DNA of 21,932 nucleotides from an uncultured Collinsella sp. (GTDB taxonomy: Bacteria; Actinomycetota; Coriobacteriia; Coriobacteriales; Coriobacteriaceae), in NCBI GenBank assembly GCA_900551185.1, contig URVF01000007.1:1-21932 (forward strand). Reading direction: 5' to 3'. The translations under genes and the position numbers were made by a program. Shown one piece after another: positions 1 through 7,298 of this stretch. How positions within the stretch are numbered: the first letter of the stretch is position 1; every line of letters starts with the position of its first letter. The notes below the pieces were generated by a model that saw only the letters and a program-made list of their open reading frames with translations, did not search any database and was not told where the DNA came from.

Positions 1-49
1 ATCTACACGCGTAAGATCGTCGGCAGCGTCAGATGTGTATAAGAGACAG
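1..49 (+). other. Nextera i5 sequencing adapter (artefact)
   Basis: This is not genomic DNA. Bases 1-8 are the end of the Illumina P5 sequence and 9-16 (GCGTAAGA) match an i5 index. Bases 17-30 are the Nextera read-1 linker and 31-49 the 19-base Tn5 mosaic end, finishing in AAGAGACAG. The same sequence recurs in reverse complement at the other end of the window. Genomic sequence begins at base 50. Confidence 0.98.
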
Positions 50-415
50 GGCTACGACACCGTGGTGGGCGAGCGCGGCAGCCGTCTTTCGGGCGGACAG
101 AAGCAGCGCGTTGCCATCGCGCGCGTGTTTCTCAAGAACCCCAAGATCCTGATCTTGGACGAGGCGACGAGTGCTTTGGATAACGAGAGCGAGGAGGCGG
201 TGCAGGAGTCGCTCGAAGAGCTGGCACGCGGCCGCACCACGATTATCATCGCCCACCGTCTTTCGACCATTAAGCATGCCGATGAGATTGCGACCGTTGA
301 GCATGGTCGCGTTGTGGAGCGTGGCACGCACGAGGAGCTTCTCGCCCGTGGCGGCACCTATGCCCGTTACTATCGAATGCAGTTCGAAGGTGCGCGTGCG
401 CACGAGCTCGACTGA
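50..415 (+). CDS. ABC exporter ATP-binding domain, C-terminal fragment
   Basis: This is the last 121 residues of an ABC transporter nucleotide-binding domain; the 5' part lies beyond the contig edge. The frame runs into the adapter, so any start codon before base 50 is spurious. Visible motifs are the signature LSGGQKQR, Walker B ILILDEATSALD and the H-loop in IIIAHRLST. The D-loop (SALD) follows Walker B. The signature context (VGERG before LSGGQ) and the IIIAHRLST form are typical of exporter-type half transporters that fuse a six-helix membrane domain to the ATPase (the MsbA/multidrug/lipid group). The substrate cannot be told from this fragment. The stop is 19 bases before the next gene, so the two are probably co-transcribed. 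A partner half transporter may lie upstream, which is inference. Confidence 0.9.
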   Translation, partial: GYDTVVGERGSRLSGGQKQRVAIARVFLKNPKILILDEATSALDNESEEAVQESLEELARGRTTIIIAHRLSTIKHADEIATVEHGRVVERGTHEELLARGGTYARYYRMQFEGARAHELD

Positions 416-434
416 TTGATATGACAGGAAGTTT

Positions 435-1400
435 ATGGCTGACAAGAACCCTTTGACTCCGGAAGAAGTGACGGAGTTATTCTCCGAAATCGATGCATCC
501 GGCGTCTTGGATCCTACGCTTGCCAAAAAGCGTACCGAGCGCATGCGTGAGAAGGAGGCTGCGGCCAAGCGCGGTGACAAAGCGGCGCTAGCGCAGCTGC
601 GCAGCGAGGACCGCGCGAGCCAGGCAAAACATATCGACCCGCTGTCCGAGGACGATCCTTCGGGCTCGCAGGTGAGCCATACCATTACGAAGACCGCGAT
701 GGCCGTGGTCATCGGTATTTTGGTGCTGATCGTGGGCATGCAGATCGGCTACGGCGTGATGCGCCGTCTGAATACCGCCAACCTGTCCGAGAGCGTTTCG
801 GTTGATACCGTTTCTACAGCACTCAAGGGTGGACTCGAGTGGGGCAACGGCTTTACGCAGTTCCCGCTCGACTTTACCGTCGATGAAGCCGATGAGCGTA
901 CGGGCACGGTCGAGGTGACGGTGTTGGACACATCGTCTGCCAACGAGCTCGAGCTGCTGTCCAACGGGCAGATCCAGGCCGCGGCGCTTGCGACCAACGC
1001 GCTGCTCAACGATAAGATCGACCGCGTGGTGTATAACGTTCACGCCTATATCGACGAGGATAGCAACATTCAGCACGATTCCTTCTTTGGCATGTTCCCC
1101 GCGCGCGGCCACCAGAGCGCCATTTTGACGTTCGTGTGGACCAAGAGCTCATCCAACGCCACGAGTATCGACTGGAAGATGCGCATCGTGAGTATGGATG
1201 ACACCATCGCCGAGCGCATTCAGAAGCAGGTGAACTCGGTGTCGTCGTTGATTGAGGATCCGGTGGTGAGCCAGACCAAGATTGACGAGGAAAAGGCCGA
1301 GCGTGACCTGGAGCATCGTCTGCATGGCCGCGAGATTTTCCGCGGCGGCAAGCCCGATCGCACACCGTCCGAACTGCTGGAACAGGACAAGAAAAAGTAA
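435..1400 (+). CDS. Single-pass membrane protein of unknown function
   Basis: I do not recognise this 321-residue protein. Residues 1-80 are charged and helical-looking, rich in Lys, Arg, Glu and Ala, and likely cytoplasmic. One strongly hydrophobic segment spans about 87-109 (VVIGILVLIVGMQIGYGVM) and is followed by RR, so the tail of about 210 residues may be outside the membrane. That tail has alternating hydrophobic strands (FTVDEAD, VEVTVLDTSS, SAILTFVWTK, WKMRIVSMDD) that suggest a mixed alpha/beta domain, and it ends in a Lys/Glu-rich stretch. There is no signal peptidase site and no cysteine. The start at 435 is preceded by AGGAA. It follows the ABC ATPase by 19 bases and ends just before a clear terminator, so it is the last gene of that operon and may serve the exporter. 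That role is inferred from position only. Confidence 0.8.
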   Translation: MADKNPLTPEEVTELFSEIDASGVLDPTLAKKRTERMREKEAAAKRGDKAALAQLRSEDRASQAKHIDPLSEDDPSGSQVSHTITKTAMAVVIGILVLIVGMQIGYGVMRRLNTANLSESVSVDTVSTALKGGLEWGNGFTQFPLDFTVDEADERTGTVEVTVLDTSSANELELLSNGQIQAAALATNALLNDKIDRVVYNVHAYIDEDSNIQHDSFFGMFPARGHQSAILTFVWTKSSSNATSIDWKMRIVSMDDTIAERIQKQVNSVSSLIEDPVVSQTKIDEEKAERDLEHRLHGREIFRGGKPDRTPSELLEQDKKK

Positions 1401-1406
1401 GACGCC

Positions 1407-1448
1407 ATCATCCCGCGTGAGCCACAAGCCCGCGCGGGATGATTTTTT
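1407..1448 (+). terminator. Rho-independent terminator
   Basis: A perfect 11-bp stem (ATCATCCCGCG at 1407-1417 with its complement at 1433-1443) has a 15-base loop and runs directly into six T residues. It begins six bases after the stop at 1398-1400, closing the upstream operon and isolating carA. Confidence 0.9.
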
Positions 1449-1544
1449 AATCCCCGTCCCAGAAAAATCATTATGCATAGAAAGTCATAATTATCATTTC
1501 GTAAACATTTCGATGAAATTAACGCCATGAGGCATGCTTGCGGT

Positions 1545-1550
1545 TACAAT
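1545..1550 (+). promoter_or_regulatory. Possible -10 element of carA promoter
   Basis: TACAAT lies 20 bases before the PyrR-like hairpin in an AT-richer gap, and would give a short leader carrying that hairpin. I find no convincing -35 hexamer at 16-18 bases upstream, so this is only a candidate. It sits inside a small GCGGT/ACCGC dyad. Confidence 0.35.
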
Positions 1551-1570
1551 ACCGCGAGGCCTAACTACAC

Positions 1571-1604
1571 ACCTTTAAGCCGGTCCTGTGAGACCGGGAA
1601 GGAG
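1571..1604 (+). promoter_or_regulatory. PyrR-binding RNA hairpin overlapping the carA Shine-Dalgarno
   Basis: The upper stem is a perfect 6-bp CCGGUC/GACCGG (1580-1585 with 1592-1597) capped by the hexaloop CUGUGA. This fits the known PyrR binding-loop consensus, whose hexaloop is CNGNGA within UCCNGNGAG. Flanking CCUU (1572-1575) can pair with AAGG (1599-1602) to form the lower stem across a purine-containing internal loop, as in known pyr leaders. The AAGGAG Shine-Dalgarno of carA (1599-1604) is thus largely inside the structure. There is no room for a separate terminator hairpin, so control is predicted to act on translation initiation, as described for mycobacterial pyr leaders. High UMP would favour PyrR binding and lower CarAB. 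No pyrR gene is in this window. Confidence 0.8.
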
Positions 1605-1608
1605 AATT

Positions 1609-3039
1609 ATGGCGAACAACCATACCGCGGGCGCTGCCGCCCGCACCTTCGCGCCCAGCGAGCTTTGCCAGCGTATGCTGGCCAAAACCAGCAAGGGCAC
1701 CTGCGGTCCCTGCATCCTGTATCTTGAGGATGGGACCATTTTTTATGGACGTGCATGCGGCGCCGAGGGCACCGCGACCGGCGAAGTCTGCTTCAACACC
1801 TCGCTCGAGGGCTACTTTGAGGTCATGACCGACCCAAGTTATGCCGGCCAAATCGTAACCATGACCTATCCGCAGATCGGTAACTACGGTATCGACGAGA
1901 CCGACGTCCAGTCGGCCTTCCCCGGCGACGCCGTGCGCCCTGCGAGCGCTCCGACCATGCGCGGCATGATCGTTCGCGACCTGTGCGCCACGCCTTCTAA
2001 CTGGCGTTCGGCCGTCAGCGTGCCGGAGTACCTGCGCGCTCACGGCATCGTCGCTATCGAGGGTGTCGACACTCGCGCCCTGGTGCGCCATCTGCGCGAC
2101 AATGGTTCCAAGATGGGCATCATCTCAACCGAGATCTTCGACGTCGACGAGCTTGCCGAGCGTCTGGCCGCTGCGCCCACGCTGGTAGGCGAGAACCTGG
2201 TCAAGACCGTAAGTTGCCCCGTACCTCACGAGTTTGTGGCCGCCGACCTGCCTGCCACGCATGACTTTGCACTTGCGGTTGCCGCTCCTGCCCGTCACAA
2301 AGTGGTCGCCTACGACTGCGGTGTGAAGCGCGGTATTCTGGAGGGGCTGGTCCGCGCCGGCTGCGACCTTACCGTCGTGCCGTGGGATACGCCCGCGAGT
2401 GAGGTGCTCGACATGAATCCCGATGGCGTCTTTTTGTCCAATGGCCCCGGCGACCCCGATGCCGTGGTGGAGACCTACGAGCAGGTGCAGAAGCTGATCG
2501 GCAAGGTGCCGGTCTTTGGTATTTGTCTTGGTCACCAGATGATCAGCCTGGCCTGCGGCGCCCAGATGGAAAAGCTTAAGTTCGGTCACCGCGGTGGCAA
2601 CCAGCCGGTCATGAACCTGGTAAGCCGTCGCGTGGAGATCACCGCACAAAACCATGGCTTTGGCCTGCTGTTCCCCAGCTTGGGCAAGCTTGTCCCCGAG
2701 CTTTCCGGCGGCGAGACCGAGCATGCGGCCGATGGAGATCTGCGCGTCTGGGTGCGCCGCGGAATCGCGCCGGTCGTGATGAACGAGCGCTTTGGCCGCA
2801 TTCGCCTGACGCACGTGAACCTCAACGACGGCACCGCCGAGGGCATCCAGCTGCTCGACGCCCCGTGCTTCTCGGTCCAGTACCACCCCGAGGCCTCGCC
2901 TGGCCCCACCGATGCCCACTATCTCTTTACCGCCTTTACGCGACTCATGGACGGCGAGGAGAACTACCTGGACATCGACACCGCGAAGGACCGCCTGGCT
3001 GGCTGGAATTTCGCCGAGACTGAGACCGAGGAGAACTAA
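1609..3039 (+). CDS. carA: Carbamoyl phosphate synthase small (glutaminase) subunit
   Basis: CarA hydrolyses glutamine and passes ammonia to CarB for carbamoyl phosphate, used in pyrimidine and arginine synthesis. The N-terminal CPSase small-chain domain is visible from about residue 38 (LYLEDGTIFYG) through GYFEVMTDPSYAGQIVTMTYP. The class I glutamine amidotransferase domain follows from about 230. The nucleophile is Cys306 in GICLGHQ, and the other catalytic residues are His426 and Glu428 in YHPE. At 476 residues it is longer than the usual 360-390. There are about 35 extra residues at the N terminus, and about 30 extra between NHG (348-350) and THVNLNDG (from 401), where most homologues have under 20. 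The ATG at 1609 is chosen because it has GGAAGGAG four bases upstream; an in-frame GTG at 1588 lies inside the regulatory hairpin. carB starts one base after the stop. Confidence 0.97.
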   Translation: MANNHTAGAAARTFAPSELCQRMLAKTSKGTCGPCILYLEDGTIFYGRACGAEGTATGEVCFNTSLEGYFEVMTDPSYAGQIVTMTYPQIGNYGIDETDVQSAFPGDAVRPASAPTMRGMIVRDLCATPSNWRSAVSVPEYLRAHGIVAIEGVDTRALVRHLRDNGSKMGIISTEIFDVDELAERLAAAPTLVGENLVKTVSCPVPHEFVAADLPATHDFALAVAAPARHKVVAYDCGVKRGILEGLVRAGCDLTVVPWDTPASEVLDMNPDGVFLSNGPGDPDAVVETYEQVQKLIGKVPVFGICLGHQMISLACGAQMEKLKFGHRGGNQPVMNLVSRRVEITAQNHGFGLLFPSLGKLVPELSGGETEHAADGDLRVWVRRGIAPVVMNERFGRIRLTHVNLNDGTAEGIQLLDAPCFSVQYHPEASPGPTDAHYLFTAFTRLMDGEENYLDIDTAKDRLAGWNFAETETEEN

Positions 3040-3040
3040 C

Positions 3041-6000
3041 ATGCCTAAACGTACTGACATCAAGCGCATCCTCGTCATTGGCTCGGGCCCCATCGTTATT
3101 GGCCAGGCCTGTGAGTTCGACTACTCCGGTGCCCAGGCCTGCAAGGTGCTCAAGGAGGATGGTTTTGAGGTTATCCTGGTCAACTCTAACCCGGCGACCA
3201 TCATGACCGACCCGGGCTTAGCCGACCGCACCTATGTCGAGCCCATCACCGCCGAGTTTATCGAGCGTGTAATCAAGAAAGAGCGCCCGGACGCGCTGCT
3301 GCCCACGCTGGGCGGCCAGACCGGTCTGAACGCCGCCGTCGAGCTGGCGAAAGACGGTACGCTCGACAAGTACGGCGTCGAGATGATCGGCTGCGACCTT
3401 GCCGCCATCGAGCGCGGCGAGGACCGCAGGCTCTTTAACGAGGCCATGGCCGAGATCGGCCTGGAGGTCGCGCGCTCGGGCTATGCCTACAGCGTGGCAG
3501 ACGCCGAGGCCATCGCCGAGCGCGTGGGATATCCCTGCGTGCTGCGTCCGAGCTTTACCCTCGGCGGCGCCGGTGGTGGCATCGCGCATACTCACGAGGA
3601 GCTCGTCTCCATCGTGAGCCAGGGCCTGGAGCTCTCACCTGCCCACGAGGTGCTGGTTGAGGAGTCCATCGAGGGCTGGAAAGAGTATGAGATGGAGGTC
3701 ATGCGTGACCACGCCGGCAACGGCATCATCGTGTGCTCCATCGAGAACCTCGACCCCATGGGTGTGCATACCGGCGACTCCATCACCGTGGCGCCGGCGC
3801 AAACCCTCTCCGACCTGGAGTATCAGCGCATGCGTGTCGCCTCGCTCGCCATTCTGGAGAAGATCGGCGTCGAGACCGGTGGCTCCAACGTGCAGTTTGC
3901 CGTGAACCCCAGCACCGGTCGCTTGATCGTCATCGAGATGAACCCGCGCGTGAGCCGCTCGTCCGCACTGGCCTCCAAGGCAACGGGTTTCCCCATCGCC
4001 AAGGCCGCTGCGCGCCTGGCTGTGGGCTACACGCTCGACGAAATCGTCAACGATATTACCAAGGCAACGCCCGCCTGCTTTGAGCCCACGATTGACTACT
4101 GTGTGGTCAAGGTGCCGCGCTTTGCCTTCGAGAAATTCAAGGGTACCGACCCCACGCTCACCACGCGCATGAAGGCAGTGGGCGAGATTATGGCGATTGG
4201 CCGCACCTTTGAGGAGGCCTTCGGCAAAGCCATGCGCTCGCTGGAGGACGGTCGCCAGGGTATCTGCGCCGGTGGCAAGGAGGGTGCCGACAAGCTGAGC
4301 GACGATGAGCTTGCTCAGGCCGTGGCAACCCCGACCGAGCACCGCATCTTCTTTGTGGTCGAGGCCCTGCGCCGTGGCTGGGACATCGCTCGCATCCATG
4401 CCACCTGCGGCATCGACCCGTGGTACCTCAACCGCATCAACGACATGGTGCAGGTCCAGGAGAGCATCCGCGGCCTGCGTGTGGAGGATATCGACGCCGA
4501 CGCGATGCGCCTGCTCAAGCAGTACGGCACGAGCGACGCCGAGATCGCCGCGCTGACCGGCTCGGACGAGCGCTTTGTGCGCGCCTATCGCAAGGGCCTT
4601 GGCGTGGTTCCCAGCATGAAGACGGTCGATACCTGCGCTGCGGAGTTCTCGAGCGCCACGGAGTACCACTACAAGACGTACGAGAACATCTACCGCACGA
4701 GCCCGGATGCCAAGAAGCGCGTGGCTCCCGACGAGACCACGCCGGCGGACAAGCCCAAGGCGATGATCCTGGGCGCCGGCCCCAACCGCATTGGCCAGGG
4801 TATCGAGTTCGATTACTGCTGCGTGCACGCGAGCTACGCGCTGGCGGCCCGCGGCTTTGAGACCATCATGGTCAACTGCAATCCCGAGACCGTTTCGACC
4901 GACTACGACACGTCCGACCGCCTTTACTTTGAGCCGCTTACCTACGAGGACGTCATGGACGTTATCGATGTTGAGCGTCCCGACGGCGTCGTGGTGACGC
5001 TTGGCGGCCAGACCCCGCTTAAGCTGGCGCGCATGCTCGAGGAGAGTGGCGTCAACATCATGGGCACCAAGCCCGATGCCATCGACTTTGCCGAGGACCG
5101 CGAGCGCTTTGCCGCCCTGCTCGACAAGCTGGGCATCATGTACCCGCCGGCGGGTCAGGCCACCTCGTTTGAGGAGGCCGAGGCCGTGGCCGCGCATATC
5201 GGCTACCCGCTGCTGGTGCGTCCGAGCTACGTGCTGGGCGGCCGCGGCATGATGATCGCCTACGATGCCGAGCATCTGCGCGATTACATGGCCGAGGCCG
5301 CGCGCATTAGCCCCGACTACCCGGTGTATCTGGACCGCTTCCTGGAGGGTGCGATCGAGTCCGATGTCGACGCCCTATGCGATGGCGAAGAGGTCTACAT
5401 CGGCGGCATTCTGGAGCATATCGAGGAGGCCGGTATTCACTCCGGCGACTCTGCGACCTGCATCCCGCCGTTCAGCTTTAGCGAGAGCCTGCAGGCAAAG
5501 CTTCGCGAGACTACGCGCCGCATCGCGATGGCGCTGGGAGTCCGCGGCCTGGTTAACGTGCAGTACGCCATCAAGGGCGAGACCGTTTACGTGATCGAGG
5601 CCAACCCGCGTGCCAGCCGCACCGTGCCGTTTATCTCCAAGGCCACCGGCGTGCCGCTGGCCAAGTGTGCGGCGCGTATCATGGCGGGCGATTCCATCGC
5701 CAGCCTGGGCCTGCCGAGTGACGAGCGTCAGCTCGATTGGTTCTGCATGAAGGAAGCCGTTATGCCCTGGGGTCGTTTCCCCGGTGCCGACGTTATCCTG
5801 GGGCCCGAGATGAAGTCGACGGGCGAGGTCATGGGTATCGCCAAGAGCTATCCCGAGGCATATGCCAAGACGCAGCTGGCGATTGACTACAAGCTGCCCG
5901 ACCCGAGCGCCGGCAAGGTGTTCATCAGCGTGTGCGACCGTGACAAGCGCCACATCCTTTCGGTCGCGCGTATCCTGCGCTACCTGGGCTTTGATATCTG

Positions 6001-6355
6001 CTCCACCGAGGGCACGGCGCGCGTGCTGCGCGGCGGCAACGTGACCTGCGAGGTCGTGGAGAAGATTAGCGGCCCGCACGACGGCGAGCGTCCCAACATC
6101 GGTGACCTGATCGCCGATGGCAAGATTGCGGTAATCATCAACACGCCGTACGGCCCGGGTTCGCGTGGCGATGGCTATCTGTTGCGTACCGAGGCGGTGC
6201 GCCGCGGCGTGACCTGCGTGACGGCGATGTCTGCCGCCAACACGTACGTGAGTGCCATCGAGGCCGTGCGCGAAGACCAGCAGGGTCACGGCAGCGCCAA
6301 CGACATGGGCATGGATGTCATCGCCCTGCAGGACCTGCCGCAGTACGCGGTGTAG
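3041..6355 (+). CDS. carB: Carbamoyl phosphate synthase large subunit
   Basis: CarB uses two ATP, bicarbonate and ammonia from CarA to make carbamoyl phosphate. The duplicated architecture is clear. The first half has an N-terminal fold (IGSGPIVIGQACEFDYSGAQ) and ATP-grasp domain (GGAGGGI). The second half begins near residue 571 (ILGAGPNRIGQGIEFDYCC) with its own ATP-grasp (VLGGRGMMIAYD). Residues 958-1085 form the methylglyoxal-synthase-like allosteric domain, which binds effectors such as UMP in studied enzymes. At 1104 residues it is slightly longer than the common 1060-1075, with a short tail after the allosteric domain. The ATG at 3041 has GGAG in the last codons of carA; an in-frame upstream ATG at 2912 would lie inside carA and is rejected. 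Expression should follow carA and so its leader hairpin. Confidence 0.98.
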   Translation: MPKRTDIKRILVIGSGPIVIGQACEFDYSGAQACKVLKEDGFEVILVNSNPATIMTDPGLADRTYVEPITAEFIERVIKKERPDALLPTLGGQTGLNAAVELAKDGTLDKYGVEMIGCDLAAIERGEDRRLFNEAMAEIGLEVARSGYAYSVADAEAIAERVGYPCVLRPSFTLGGAGGGIAHTHEELVSIVSQGLELSPAHEVLVEESIEGWKEYEMEVMRDHAGNGIIVCSIENLDPMGVHTGDSITVAPAQTLSDLEYQRMRVASLAILEKIGVETGGSNVQFAVNPSTGRLIVIEMNPRVSRSSALASKATGFPIAKAAARLAVGYTLDEIVNDITKATPACFEPTIDYCVVKVPRFAFEKFKGTDPTLTTRMKAVGEIMAIGRTFEEAFGKAMRSLEDGRQGICAGGKEGADKLSDDELAQAVATPTEHRIFFVVEALRRGWDIARIHATCGIDPWYLNRINDMVQVQESIRGLRVEDIDADAMRLLKQYGTSDAEIAALTGSDERFVRAYRKGLGVVPSMKTVDTCAAEFSSATEYHYKTYENIYRTSPDAKKRVAPDETTPADKPKAMILGAGPNRIGQGIEFDYCCVHASYALAARGFETIMVNCNPETVSTDYDTSDRLYFEPLTYEDVMDVIDVERPDGVVVTLGGQTPLKLARMLEESGVNIMGTKPDAIDFAEDRERFAALLDKLGIMYPPAGQATSFEEAEAVAAHIGYPLLVRPSYVLGGRGMMIAYDAEHLRDYMAEAARISPDYPVYLDRFLEGAIESDVDALCDGEEVYIGGILEHIEEAGIHSGDSATCIPPFSFSESLQAKLRETTRRIAMALGVRGLVNVQYAIKGETVYVIEANPRASRTVPFISKATGVPLAKCAARIMAGDSIASLGLPSDERQLDWFCMKEAVMPWGRFPGADVILGPEMKSTGEVMGIAKSYPEAYAKTQLAIDYKLPDPSAGKVFISVCDRDKRHILSVARILRYLGFDICSTEGTARVLRGGNVTCEVVEKISGPHDGERPNIGDLIADGKIAVIINTPYGPGSRGDGYLLRTEAVRRGVTCVTAMSAANTYVSAIEAVREDQQGHGSANDMGMDVIALQDLPQYAV

Positions 6356-6366
6356 TTGACCTGGCC

Positions 6367-6457
6367 GGCCGGGGCGGGAGGGGCCGAGATTTCCCCCTTT
6401 CGCTCCGGCTGCAAGCAGAGTCGCTCAGGAGGAAACTCGGCCCCTCCCGCCCCGGCC
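6367..6457 (+). repeat. Long-stem hairpin element 1 (conserved core)
   Basis: A perfect 22-bp inverted repeat (6367-6388 with 6436-6457) encloses 47 bases. Inside is a 30-base core at 6399-6428: TTCGCTCCGG, a CTGC/GCAG mini-helix closed by AA, then AGTCGCTCAG. The same core, with two flank substitutions and a compensated mini-helix, occurs on the other strand in element 2. The position 11 bases after the carB stop suits a transcript end, but there is no T tract after the right arm. I do not recognise the family. Confidence 0.8.
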
Positions 6458-6530
6458 TGCGGTGACTTGGCTGCTCCGTGTGCTGCCGAAGGGGCTTTGC
6501 GCGATGACTAGGGCTGAATAAAAAGTGAGT

Positions 6531-6566
6531 GTGGGATCCGCCGTTCGTTCGAACGGCGGATCCCAC
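6531..6566. repeat. Perfect palindromic hairpin
   Basis: A 15-bp perfect stem (GTGGGATCCGCCGTT with its complement) is extended by CG/CG to 17 bp and leaves a two-base TT centre. AAAAAG lies upstream and TTAATATTT downstream. It could work as a terminator in either direction, a protein binding site or a mobile palindrome. It shares no core with the two flanking elements. Confidence 0.75.
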
Positions 6567-6615
6567 GTTAATATTTCAGCCAACGTACGTCATAGCAATC
6601 CCCGGTAGGTCGCAG

Positions 6616-6703
6616 GGCGCTTCGCGGGCGGGCCAGGCTTTATCTGAACGACTTTGCGAAGCAACCGGAGTGAAGATAAAGCCTGGCCCGCCCGCGAAGC
6701 GCC
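6616..6703 (-). repeat. Long-stem hairpin element 2 (conserved core, inverted)
   Basis: A perfect 30-bp inverted repeat (6616-6645 with 6674-6703) encloses 28 bases. Read on the minus strand, 6674 down to 6644 gives TTCACTCCGG, TTGC-TTC-GCAA, AGTCGTTCAG. This matches the element 1 core at 18 of 20 flanking bases, while the mini-helix changes C-G to T-A and so keeps pairing. The outer stems of the two elements differ in sequence. Confidence 0.8.
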
Positions 6704-6729
6704 ACAAAGACCGCAGGGACGGGAGCAGC

Positions 6730-6735
6730 TATACT
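6730..6735 (+). promoter_or_regulatory. Possible purE -10 element with adjacent dyad
   Basis: TATACT is 63 bases before the purE start. It overlaps a dyad ACTACT-CTC-AGTAGT (6733-6747) that could be an operator or a 5' transcript hairpin. No good -35 hexamer is visible; the expected place is near the right arm of hairpin element 2. Confidence 0.35.
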
Positions 6736-6798
6736 ACTCTCAGTAGTTAAGGGTCGCGGATCCGCCGCGTCACCGCTCTCAACAGGAGGTCTTTGTTT

Positions 6799-7263
6799 AT
6801 GGCAGATCAAAAGCCGGTTGTCGGGATCATCATGGGCTCCAAGTCCGATCTGGGTGTTATGGAAGGTTGCACCGCCGAGCTCGAGGCGCTGGGCGTGCCC
6901 TATGAGCTCGTCATTGCGAGCGCACACCGCACGCCGGCGAAGGTCCATGAGTGGGCTTCGACTGCTGCCGATCGCGGTATCAAAGTGATTATCGCCGCCG
7001 CCGGCAAGGCTGCTCACCTGGGTGGTGTCGTGGCTGCCTTTACGCCGCTGCCGGTTATCGGTGTGCCTATGAAGACGAGTGACCTGGGCGGTATGGATTC
7101 GCTGCTGTCGATGGTGCAGATGCCTTCGGGCGTACCCGTGGCCTGCGTTGCCATCAACGGCGCCAAGAACGCCGCCATCTACGCCACGCAGATTCTGGGC
7201 GCTTGCGACCCCGAGTACCGCAAGGTTATCGAGAAGATGAAGCAGGAGATGGCCGACGCCTAG
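6799..7263 (+). CDS. purE: N5-carboxyaminoimidazole ribonucleotide mutase (class I PurE)
   Basis: PurE converts N5-CAIR to CAIR in purine synthesis and normally works after PurK, which is not in this window. The 154-residue length is normal for a single-domain bacterial PurE. Signatures are IIMGSKSDLGVM near the N terminus, the active-site SAHRTP loop, and the AAGKAAHLGGVVAAFTPLPVIGVP segment. ATG at 6799 is favoured because AGGAGG (6784-6789) lies nine bases upstream; an in-frame TTG at 6793 would leave only three bases. It is probably co-transcribed with the sortase, which starts 35 bases downstream. purF, purM and purN lie about 3 kb further on, separated by unrelated genes. Confidence 0.96.
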   Translation: MADQKPVVGIIMGSKSDLGVMEGCTAELEALGVPYELVIASAHRTPAKVHEWASTAADRGIKVIIAAAGKAAHLGGVVAAFTPLPVIGVPMKTSDLGGMDSLLSMVQMPSGVPVACVAINGAKNAAIYATQILGACDPEYRKVIEKMKQEMADA

Positions 7264-7298
7264 GCGTTCCGCCGTTTCACCGCAGTATAAGGAGAGCC

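Larger units (their letters stand above)
6356..6798. other. Gene-free stretch with three palindromes
   Basis: These 443 bases between carB and purE hold no credible gene. They contain a 22-bp stem with a 47-base loop, a 17-bp near-perfect palindrome, a 30-bp stem with a 28-base loop, and the presumed purE promoter near the right end. No tRNA or known riboswitch pattern is evident to me. Confidence 0.8.

Noticed and set aside
1588..1608. Upstream GTG start for carA
   Set aside because: It lies inside the PyrR-like loop and has no ribosome site; ATG at 1609 has a strong one.
3635..5275. Long minus-strand open frame opposite carB
   Set aside because: It is a shadow of carB with no domain and no supporting start signal.
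6318..6566. Minus-strand ORF across the carB end and first palindromes
   Set aside because: It is composed largely of hairpin arms and has no domain; repeats explain the open frame.
6356..6798. Possible purine or PRPP riboswitch before purE
   Set aside because: I find no recognisable aptamer pattern; the palindromes are simple long stems and the purE leader after the candidate promoter is only about 60 bases.
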